DNA of 64,000 nt from Hepsetus odoe. Taxonomy: Eukaryota; Chordata; Actinopteri; Characiformes; Hepsetidae. The position numbers and the translations under genes were made by a program. The stretch is taken from contig CM029370.1 of assembly GCA_017165825.1 (NCBI GenBank), forward strand, positions 18,368,190 to 18,432,189, written 5' to 3'. Below the pieces are notes generated by a model. The model worked only from the letters and a program-made list of their open reading frames with translations, ran no database searches and was not told where the DNA came from. This document shows, in pieces, positions 47,700 through 64,000 of the stretch. Numbering within the stretch: the stretch's first letter is position 1; every line of letters starts with the position of its first letter.

Positions 47700-49947
47700 C
47701 CCCCTCATCATCATCAGCAGAGCCATTATAGTCATCATCATTATCATTAGGCTGGGTAATCATCCACCAAGGGGTTTCTGAAAAGCCCAATATAAAGGCC
47801 AGTCTAGGCTTCAGTCACACACTCACTTCTTCTGTGTGTGAGGAGAGGGCTGCACGGGAGAGAGGGCCGGTGCGTGAATATACTGAAGCTTTCTGTGTGA
47901 TCTTGTCCGTATTCATCTTTTTTGGTTCTTCTAAGCTGAGGGATCTTGTAGCTCCTAACTGTGAGTATGGTAACGGTGTTCTTTAAAAGTGTCCTCTTTC
48001 TTGCTGATGTTTGTGCTTTCACTGCAATGATTGTTGTGCAGTTAGAGTGGCAGTTACATTTAAAATGTTGTTGTGGGTGTTATTGTTTGCTTACTCATAT
48101 GACAAGTCTGGATTTGATTGGATACACTTTCTTGCTTAGGGAGGTTTATTGTATATCAAGCCTTATAACGTGTAGATAAACCGGTTTCCATTCTATTGTA
48201 ATGTACTCTTCTGTTCTATGCTAGAACAGATGTACAGCTGCACATTCTAAGTTAATGTCCTATTGTTTGTTTTGCCCTGACTGTGTGCAGCTGATATTAG
48301 TCTGCCTGGTTTCCAACTGGGAGACGAAGAGAGCTCCTCCTTCAGTCGTCTTAGCATGGAGAGTGACGCTGATGACCTGCGTGCTGTCGAGAATGAGCGT
48401 GAAGAAGGCACATCTGAGCCCACGTTTCCCCCTTACCTCACCTGCAGGGGATGCACTCAGCTTTTGGACGAGCCTCTGGCACCTGGTATGGACTTGGTTG
48501 GGCCCTACTGCTTGCGTTGCTGCAAAGGGAGCATGAGTGGCATAGCAGAAAGGGCCCAGCGCAGGCTCTGCTCAGGTTCTGTCTCACAACCTGCAGGGAC
48601 TGGCACTGAATCGAGTGGGATTGAAGACGGCTCCCTGAAAGTCCACTCTTGCATGCTGTGTGGCTTCTCTTCTCGCTACACAAACCACGTCAAGAGGCAC
48701 ATGAAGGTTCATAATGGAGAGAAGCCGTACAGATGCCTGCTGTGTTCTTACGCCTCTGCTCAGCTAGTAAACCTGCAGAGGCACTTGCGTATCCACACTG
48801 GGGAGAAGCCCTACAAATGTGAGCACTGCACTTTTGCCTGCAGTTCACTGGGGAACCTGAAAAGACACCAACGGATGCATATAGTCTCAAATCCTGTTCA
48901 GAATATACAGCGAGCACTGAGTGGCCAAATCCCCAGACGTCCTGCTGTAGGCCAGAAACGAAGAGAAGATACTCCTACTGCCTCACGTGAAGGTAAAATT
49001 TTCTCTCATCCTAAGTCTCCTTTCCACTGTTTGTAACACAGTCATATCAGGCTAGTGCTTTTCTTTTGATTATGCTGTTTATCTAGGTCACAAAGCAGAA
49101 GCATTAGAAAAAAAAAATGACACGAAATCATATAATAGGTTGGTGACTTACCAAGTTTCATTTATCATCAGGAGCTGTGAGGCCAGAAGGTGTGCGGTCA
49201 GAAGCGAATTTGAAGGTTGGAGGTGATGGCAGATATCTGCAGGCGTTTGCAGACATGAAACAAGAGCAACAGTCTTCTTCCCAGACCTCGGAGCCAAGCC
49301 AGGCCAGAACTCTGCCACCCCTGCTTTTTCCCTTTACCTGCAGGCTGTGCGGTCTTGCCCTGGATGACGAGGACGGCTCCTCAGCTCAGATCTGCGCCAA
49401 GTGCACCCTGGAGATGCTCACAAAAGACTCACCAGGCACTGCTGGCGATCGAGGAGACAAAGTGTATACCTGTGCTGCCTGCCCCTTCCTCACACACTAC
49501 CCCAACCACCTGGCCAGGCACATGAAGACTCACAGCGGAGAGAAGCCCTACAAGTGCCCTCAGTGCGACTACGCGTCGGCCCACTTTGACAACCTCAAGC
49601 GACACCACCGAGTACACACAGGTGAGAAGCCGTACAAGTGTCACCTGTGTGATTACGCCTGTGGGAACCTGGCCAATCTCAAGAGGCACCAGCGAGTGCA
49701 CTCAGGCGCCAAGCCCTTTCAGTGCGCCATTTGCAACTACAGCTGCAACCAGAGCATGAACCTGAAGCGCCACATGCTGCGCCACACTGGCGAGAAGCCC
49801 CATAAGTGCCAGGAGTGTGGCTATACCACAGGCCACTGGGACAATTACAAACGGCACCAGAAGAAGCACGGACTGGCCACAGATGGTTGGGTGAAGGTGC
49901 AGCTGCCTGAGAACGAGGACGAAGGGGAGGATGACGAGGAAGTGTAG
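38663..49947 (+). CDS. znf513: znf513 (zinc finger protein 513, 550 aa, four coding exons)
   Basis: ZNF513 is a nuclear C2H2 zinc-finger regulator. Human mutation causes a form of retinitis pigmentosa, and it binds photoreceptor and eye-gene promoters. Coding exons: 38663-38702, 42251-42385, 48291-48992, 49172-49947. Phases are consistent and total 1653 bases with TAG (human protein about 541 aa). The start, MPRRKQQNPQPVK, matches human MPRRKQ...PQPVK. C2H2 fingers are at about residues 177-199, 205-227, 233-255, 391-413, 419-441, 447-469, 475-497 and 503-525. Two CxxC...CxxC pairs (110-135 and 349-370) each precede a finger block. The last fingers (HYPNHLARHMKTH, CNQSMNLKRHMLRH, GHWDNYKRHQ) are nearly those of human. 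A human-like CEG segment after residue 13 is not seen, so a small exon could have been missed. The convergent snx17 neighbour fits human 2p23 order. Confidence 0.95.
39060..39299 (+). repeat. Solo LTR fragment of the 27.8-kb LTR family, inside the LINE
   Basis: It matches the 29288-29581 LTR from AGCTCATGA to its end (CCACCGTTACA). The first ~60 bases are missing. It keeps the second hairpin stem with a compensatory change and has AATAAAA near 39236. Confidence 0.75.
40157..40202. repeat. GA microsatellite, 22 units
   Basis: An uninterrupted mirror-repeat GA run inside the LINE. It is able in principle to form triplex DNA. Confidence 0.95.
42251..42385 (+). CDS. znf513: znf513 coding exon 2
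   Basis: Acceptor TGCTTTTCAG, donor TCAG|GTAAG. It encodes LTFEGDFLLSQDLDFSD, matching the human LVLESDLLLGQDLEF acidic block. Confidence 0.88.
42590..42705 (-). mobile_element. Possible diverged SINE fragment (family A-like)
   Basis: CTGCATTTACCCCATCCACC and TTGCTCAAGGGTCTAC resemble the reversed family A body. It is weakly preserved. Confidence 0.35.
43661..44937. mobile_element. Tc1/mariner-like DNA transposon interrupted by a LINE
   Basis: The left end TACAGCGTCCTTCATAATGT and the right end (reverse complement TACAGTCCCCTTCATGATGT) form terminal inverted repeats with TA ends. The original element is about 870 bases. An RTE fragment with its target duplication lies inside at 43903-44327. 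The minus-strand frame 44468-44689 may be a transposase remnant, not securely identified. Confidence 0.7.
43921..44309 (+). mobile_element. 5'-truncated RTE-like LINE with an 18-bp target duplication
   Basis: The end domain and 3' end of the RTE family (AGGAGGCGGAGCTGG ... GGAGCAGCCGAAAG, then GAAGAAG). ATTAAAGCAGTCATGTTT flanks it at 43903-43920 and 44310-44327, a clear target-site duplication. Confidence 0.92.
44938..46918. other. znf513 intron 2, nothing recognised
   Basis: AT-rich sequence. Minus-strand open frames at 45064-45339 and 45329-45511 show no family and are adjacent in different frames. They could be part of an old repeat. Confidence 0.4.
46919..47190 (-). mobile_element. tRNA-derived SINE (family A), best full copy
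   Basis: Reverse complement with every block: tail GAAAGTGAAAAAAGTGAAAG, AACCACAACAAAATTGGACC, GGTACCTTGCTCAGGGGTAC, GGGAATCGAACCCACAATCT and CTAACCACTAGGCCACCACT. It lies in znf513 intron 2. Confidence 0.9.
47346..47407. repeat. TG microsatellite
   Basis: TG repeat with GAGTG and GCATG interruptions. Confidence 0.9.
47604..47712. repeat. ATC triplet arrays
   Basis: Two ATC runs separated by a TCC-rich spacer. Open frames of poly-His, poly-Ser and poly-Asp/Met here are artefacts of the repeat. Confidence 0.95.
47791..47960 (+). promoter_or_regulatory. znf513: Possible internal znf513 promoter and alternative first exon
   Basis: TATAAAGG at 47791 is followed about 30 bases later by pyrimidine-rich sequence. 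The segment then ends in a strong donor, CTAACT|GTGAGTATGG, at 47961. Splicing to the acceptor at 48290 would allow a start at the internal ATG 48356 (Met81), giving a shorter protein that keeps all fingers. This is inferred. Confidence 0.35.
48291..48992 (+). CDS. znf513: znf513 coding exon 3 (fingers 1-3)
   Basis: Acceptor GTGTGCAG, donor GAAG|GTAAAA. It carries the first CxxC...CxxC pair (CRGC, CLRC) and fingers CMLC...HMKVH, CLLC...HLRIH and CEHC...HQRMH. Confidence 0.95.
49172..49947 (+). CDS. znf513: znf513 coding exon 4 (fingers 4-8 and stop)
   Basis: Acceptor TTATCATCAG. The second CxxC pair (CRLC, CAKC) is followed by five linked fingers with TGEKP-type linkers, then an acidic end (EDEGEDDEEV) and TAG. 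Confidence 0.97.
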
Positions 49948-50869
49948 CCAGGCAACGGGAGAAATGACTGTACAATGATAAGTCATTTGAAGTTGAGATT
50001 GTACTGCAGATAGCAGATGGAGAGGTGTTATTGTACCAGCATAAGCTTAGTCAGCCATTTGTTTTATCCACCTCGTGTCGTTTGTTTTTCGTGTTTCTAC
50101 AAAACATCCAAGCTGCTACACAGATACGTGCACAAATTTAAAGAAGAACAGAATGTTGAAATGCCTTTGAGTAGGATAGAGTGGCATTTAAAGACCTCCT
50201 AGGGGTCTGCACAGCGTGCCCTTGATTCATTTGTCAGTGCCAAACAGACATTATATACTGCTACCTTGATGAAATGCAATTCCTCCTTTAGTGTTTACCT
50301 TGCATGCCTCTTCACCATTGCTCTGCACTGCTGCCTATAGAACAGTCAAACTGTTTTCTCTCACTGATTAAACCATCTTTGGTTTCTCTGAGGCCTTTCG
50401 CTGTCCAAATAACATTTTTAAGCTGCACAACACCCCTTTACAAACAGTGTTTACATTACTGTCAGTATCAAACTGAGTCATTAACACTGCAGATTTCATT
50501 TAAGGAGTAATTAACTGGGAATGGCATTGCTTTGTTTGTATGTCTTAACTGTGATATAGCCCATTGTTTTGTCTGATGTTACTTGAAGCAAAAAGATGCA
50601 TAGGAAACATTAGACAGTCCTGCTTAATGCAAAGTTTTATTTTTTGTGTGATTTTTTGTTGTTGTTGTTGGTCTTCTTTCAAAAGAATGTCTGGCACATA
50701 TTAGCTGCCAGTGGCATTAAGTTGATGAAAACAGACCATAAATCCTATATGCAGTTTATAACTTTCAGGTTGCCATAATTATTGAACATTGAGACCCCTT
50801 CAGTGTGTGTGGTGCTTGAGTGTTTTATGTAATTATGCAGTGTTTTCATAATTGCCTTAAATATTCTGG

Positions 50870-50875
50870 AATAAA
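50870..50875 (+). terminator. znf513: znf513 polyadenylation signal
   Basis: AATAAA about 920 bases after the stop, followed by a TG-rich stretch (TTTGTGGTGACG). A good candidate end for the 3' UTR. Confidence 0.65.
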
Positions 50876-51129
50876 ACATTTGTGGTGACGCTGCTTTGCT
50901 GATGTTTTTGTCTTCAAACACCAGTAGCTTTGGAATAGAATGAACAGGCCAGCTGATGGGACTGAAACAGTAACCAGATTTGGAAGATGACAGGATGATG
51001 TTTTTCCAGTTATATAGAAGTCTGCTCAGATTTTTCTATTCATGGTGGATAGAGTTGTGGAACTGTAGCTAGGCTAAGGTCAATGAATGAGTCATATGTT
51101 AGTATGAGGGGTCAAATTGGTGTGAAGGT

Positions 51130-51300
51130 AACATAGTGGATGGGCTATCAGCTGTAGACTAGGAGACTGGATTTGGACCAGACTATCTCCAGCACTAGCA
51201 CCATTTGAACCCTTCAGCAAGGCCCTTAATGCCAAGTAGCTCCAGGGACTCTCCTGGTCATCAGGCAACGTATGTTGCTCTGAATCAGATAATTTAAAAA
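51130..51300 (+). mobile_element. Diverged SINE fragment
   Basis: CCATTTGAACCCTTCAGCAA, then GGCCCTTAAT and TGTTGCTCTGAATCAGATAA, recall a common teleost SINE body (TTGAGCAAGGCCCTTAA...CTCTGGATAA). Confidence 0.55.
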
Positions 51301-52734
51301 ATGCTCTGAATTGCAAGAACCTTTATTTTCTAAACCAACCAGTCACAGCAAGGAGGTCTTTTGTCATTGCTGTTTTTCTACAGTAAAATATAAAATGAAT
51401 GAAATGTATCAATAAGAAACCAATAAAACACCACCACATTTAAATGTCTTTATTTGGCACCTATATCCACTGAAATCCTTTCATTTGTTGTTCCTAAATA
51501 TGGTGATGCTGATGAAAACAATTATAGGCTTCATGTGATACTCTACTAGTAGGAGAATATCATTAACTCTTTTCTTTCTAGATATGCTGGTGAGCAAACA
51601 AGAACAATAGACATTAATAAAAATAATTCCATCAGAATTCCATCTTTTGACCAATAGTAAAACATGCTCATCTTTCATTACATCCCAGACAAGTGTGATG
51701 ATTATTAATCATTTCATCCATGAATTAAAACACAGTATTTTTTTCTGGTTAAGCAACAATCACACTAGTGAACGTGTCTATGCAATGAAGGCCATCACGT
51801 GATGGAAATATGGTTATTTTGCTCGGATTAATGATTCTGCCACCACAAAGCCATTTTCCAAGCACCATTTTAGCACAGTCCTCTGAGATGATCGCCACAA
51901 TGTATTCGATAAAATACAAAATGGATATTAAAAAAGCATGATGTTCTCAAAAAATAAGATGCATGAGTAAAAGACAATCACTGAAATTCAGATGCGGAAT
52001 TTGTAAACACTTCTCTCTTTCAATTTCTAATCACAATTTTTACAATTCTGTAAACAGTGATAAATGTTAGTTTCTATTTTCTTGTTAGATTATATGCTTT
52101 CTACTGTACTATTCAGTACTAATGAGAATACATATTAGTAAAATGTTCAGAATACTTTTTCTTAATTGCATGTACATTTATAAAAGTGACAACATTACCA
52201 TGATTTTAAATGCTTTTTGTGCAAAATGCTTTAGTAAACTACAGTTTTGGCATTTATGAGAAACCTTTCACAATATAGTGGCTGAGAGAAAGGAGGAAAA
52301 AAAAAAAGCAGGAATAAAAAAAAATCAAATGACATTATCAAAACCACTTCTAAATGTTCGAGAATGTTTTCCATGTTTCATATCTCAATAAATATCAACC
52401 ATGCCATCTGTCCTCGTTAATACTGTGCAAAATCATGGGTTCCGCATGTGCTAGCGGTTGTGCCAAACACACAACAGAACTCCACTAAATTCTGCAAGAT
52501 TTTTTGCCAGAGCTTCCATTGGCTAGGACACAACACCATAATGATGTAAAGCCAATTTGTTCCAAATGCTGGATTATGATTGAAATGGGTCTGAAATTGT
52601 AAGGCGGCAGCGTTATTGTAAGGCAAAGAGAAAAAGCAGGCCACTCTAGGACAAAAAAAAAAAAATGATACCAAGTAGGATGAGTAAGTTACAGTTTAAA
52701 ACCTGTCAAGATATTTGTTTGTTTGTTCGTTCAT

Positions 52735-52862
52735 TCAAATCATTATCGGCGTTGCTTATGCAAACCAGGGTGGCAGGGGTGCTGGAGTCTATCCCAATGC
52801 TCAATGATCGAAAGACAGAGAAACACCCTGGACATCTGTTCATAGCAATAATGGATTGGAGT
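52735..52862 (-). mobile_element. SINE family B fragment
   Basis: GGGGTGCTGGAGTCTATCCC and AAACACCCTGGACA are the reversed family B end blocks. Confidence 0.5.
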
Positions 52863-53310
52863 TAAAAAAAATTACAAATAAAATGAACTGAAAAATTGGC
52901 ACACTGGAGGAAATGGAGGCAACAGTTTCCCCTGAACCTTTACCTGTCTTACAATAAAATCCATCACGCTGTTAAGTGTACGAGATCATTATCATGCATA
53001 AAGAGCTTTTAGAACAACAATTTTGTAAAAACTCCAATGTTCAGGTGCAAGCAATGCTTTCCATTGCAACCTACAGCTTGAGAATGGAATGAAGTTCATT
53101 TAATGCCTAGTCACAGAAACCAAATGAGAAAGCACAGCTTTGAGTCTCTATTAAGGATGTACTTAATGAAGGTTAAAGTCAGCTGCATCCTTATTAGGCA
53201 ATGAACCAGTCTCATTATAGGATGCAATAACTAACCCTAACTAAACTCTGCAAACCCATGAAAGGTATTGTTGTGCCTCACACCAATCAGGTTTTTTTTT
53301 TTTCTTCTTT

Positions 53311-53316
53311 TTTATT
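53311..53316 (-). terminator. snx17: Candidate snx17 polyadenylation signal
   Basis: AATAAA on the minus strand about 570 bases after the snx17 stop. Another lies at 51449-51454, so the 3' UTR length is open. Confidence 0.35.
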
Positions 53317-53883
53317 TTTAAGCATTGTGTCCCCAGAAGTTTTTTGGTGGTACTGATAAATCAAGGCATTCATATGATTAAACAAATTGTTTTAGTCTGA
53401 GGCCTATCCTTGCTGTTCCAAATGTTCCCTAATGCATTTTCAGTATATTAGAAGGCATTTCACAACTGCAATACAAAGCAAAATGATGCAACACGCTGTT
53501 CTGTTTATGTTTTGCAGCCCAATCCACAATAGTAACCTGCCTCAATTCTCCCTTCCACAGGCAGAGCGACTATTATCTCTATATGAGCACAGTATTTCTG
53601 GTGAATTAACCCGCCCCCTGCCCCCCCCTTTAAAAAAAGTAACAAAAAAAAAAAAAACCCAAAACAAAACAGAAAAACAGGGAAATTTTCTCTCCCAAAC
53701 CCATTCAGCCCCTATGTGCATGTTTGCCTGTGTGCTTTGGACTATTGGCGTACTGCTGTAAGAGACCTTACAGCAAAGGAGTGCTCAGTGGGGTTGGAAT
53801 CTTGCAGAACCGCATGTGCCCCACTCTGTTCCAACAGACTTGGCTTGGCTCAGCTCTCCTGTAGTTCAAGTCTTAGAGGAGCA

Positions 53884-62607
<8,724 letters not shown>

Positions 62608-64000
62608 CTGCCATCACGGGAGAAAACATGAAGATGAAACAAACAGAAGGGGAGTGAGTGCAGGAGTACCTTCAAGGACATTCAGATGGCAACAAGAACA
62701 AGCAAAAAGAAATGAAGAGAATGTGCTTGGCCAAAGCCCAGGGGGCAAAAAAAACATGTTTATCAGTTGGCAGGCTGAGGACACAAGGGAAGGAGTGGGT
62801 AGATGTTGCAGCTGTTTCCCAAAAAGTAAAAAATAAAAAATAAAATACTCCAGAGATTTGAAGAGGGTAGCTGAGGGATAGGGAAGTGAAGAGGTGTTGT
62901 AAGATACAGAATCAAAAGACAAAGATCTGATGAACAACACACCACCATAAACATTTCCATGAGGCATAGTGCTGCATCATTCTGTTAGCTTTCATTATGA
63001 CAATTCTCCAGATATGAAATTGTCTTTAAGAGTTAAAAAGGAGATAAAAATGCAAGTGTAGTACCAATATTTCTTCATTGATGACAAGAAGATCGGTCTA
63101 CTTGCTTGTCAATTATGTTATGCTTCCCTAATACATAGCAGGGAGCCATTGCCTTGTCTTACACCAAGCCACAAACACAAGAGAACAGATCAAGTTGACT
63201 ATATTTCTATGCACACAATGGCTCAACTGGATTCATCCAAGTGCCACGATTGAATCAAGAGCTGAATAAACAGACTAATCATAGTCCTGTTGACATCCAC
63301 AGTAGCACATACTCATTTCGTGGCACACCCTAGCTTAATCAGGTGTGAGTTTCTCACCCTTCAAATTATCAGTGCAGGTCTTTTCTCCTTCTGCAAACAG
63401 GTCTGATTTTTCAGTCTTTATGCCTCTTGGGTTCATCTTGATATCAAAAAAGCTGAGTGTTAACAACAACCATGTTGGGTGTATGTGTTTATCCAACACA
63501 GATCAGGAGCCAATATTAGGTGTATGGTTATCCGTTAACAAGCCCATGCTTTCAAGCATTGTCACTCTATGCTACATCTTACAAAACTGTCATGGTTTGT
63601 TTTCATGAAACTGATAAGAAGGAAATCAAAATGACCTCAGAATCATCATTACTTTGAAATATTTCCCCTACAAAATAATTCTGGCACTGGAACATATAGC
63701 TACAATTTCTTCACTTTTCTCATTTTACCTTGTTTGTAAGATTTAAGAAAATCTAGACAAGTCCCAATTCCTGCATGTTTTGCATTATGTATCGGTATCA
63801 GCTGAAAGTATGGATATTGATGTAGTTGAGTAGCTATAGTTAAGTCTAGCTTCTATTAATATAACACCAAATGAGCCTTACAAGATTTACACGGCATTGT
63901 AAAGATTAACCAGACACAAACCAGATTCCCAGAAAGAAAACCTAATATTTAGTTTAGGCTTGTTGACCTGTTCTTTCAGTACATATTACTCAGCTTTTCT
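62608..64000. other. snx17: snx17 intron running off the window, no exon seen
   Basis: I searched the minus strand for the preceding snx17 block (the part before FVRKL) and did not find it. That exon and the PX domain lie further right. Confidence 0.5.

Noticed and set aside
48356..49036. znf513 starting at 48356 as the only start
   Set aside because: The exon at 38663 gives the conserved MPRRKQ N-terminus and fits in phase. 48356 is kept only as a possible alternative start.

Overview
The window looks like nuclear DNA of a ray-finned (teleost) fish. It has multi-exon vertebrate genes with GT-AG introns, many CA/TG, AT and AGAT microsatellites, and several fish-type repeat families: RTE-like LINEs, tRNA-derived SINEs and Tc1/mariner elements. 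No prokaryotic features are present. All calls come from reading the sequence and from remembered human protein families. No database search was run.

Layout, left to right. 1-8.5 kb lies on the intron 1 side of a minus-strand ldlrap1 gene, of which only coding exon 1 (8364-8448) is inside the window. It is littered with LINE, SINE and Tc1 remnants. 8.5-12.1 kb is intergenic. 12,091-30,090 holds the nine coding exons of a minus-strand RNF19-family RBR E3 ubiquitin ligase, reading as 603 aa with every intron phase consistent. A probable non-coding first exon lies in a CpG island near 36.7-36.9 kb. Its long introns contain a short LTR retroelement with a 5-bp target duplication, a LINE, two related Tc1 MITEs and long AGAT arrays. 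38.0-50.9 kb is plus-strand znf513 (four coding exons, 550 aa, eight C2H2 fingers), head to head with the rnf19-like gene. 53.9-62.6 kb is minus-strand snx17, with nine of its exons (299 aa, the C-terminal two thirds) inside the window. Its PX-domain exons lie beyond position 64,000. znf513 and snx17 are tail to tail, as in human 2p23.

How the genes relate. LDLRAP1 and SNX17 are both adaptors for NPxY-type tails of LDL-receptor family proteins, acting at clathrin-mediated uptake and at endosomal recycling respectively. ZNF513 is a nuclear zinc-finger regulator tied to photoreceptor genes. The RNF19-like protein is a membrane-anchored RBR ligase. The clearest oddities are an Arg in place of the usual catalytic-site His two residues after the RING2 catalytic Cys of the RNF19-like protein, and an LTR family whose copies share a three-stem foldback with a compensatory base-pair change. 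No clearly new multi-gene system was found.
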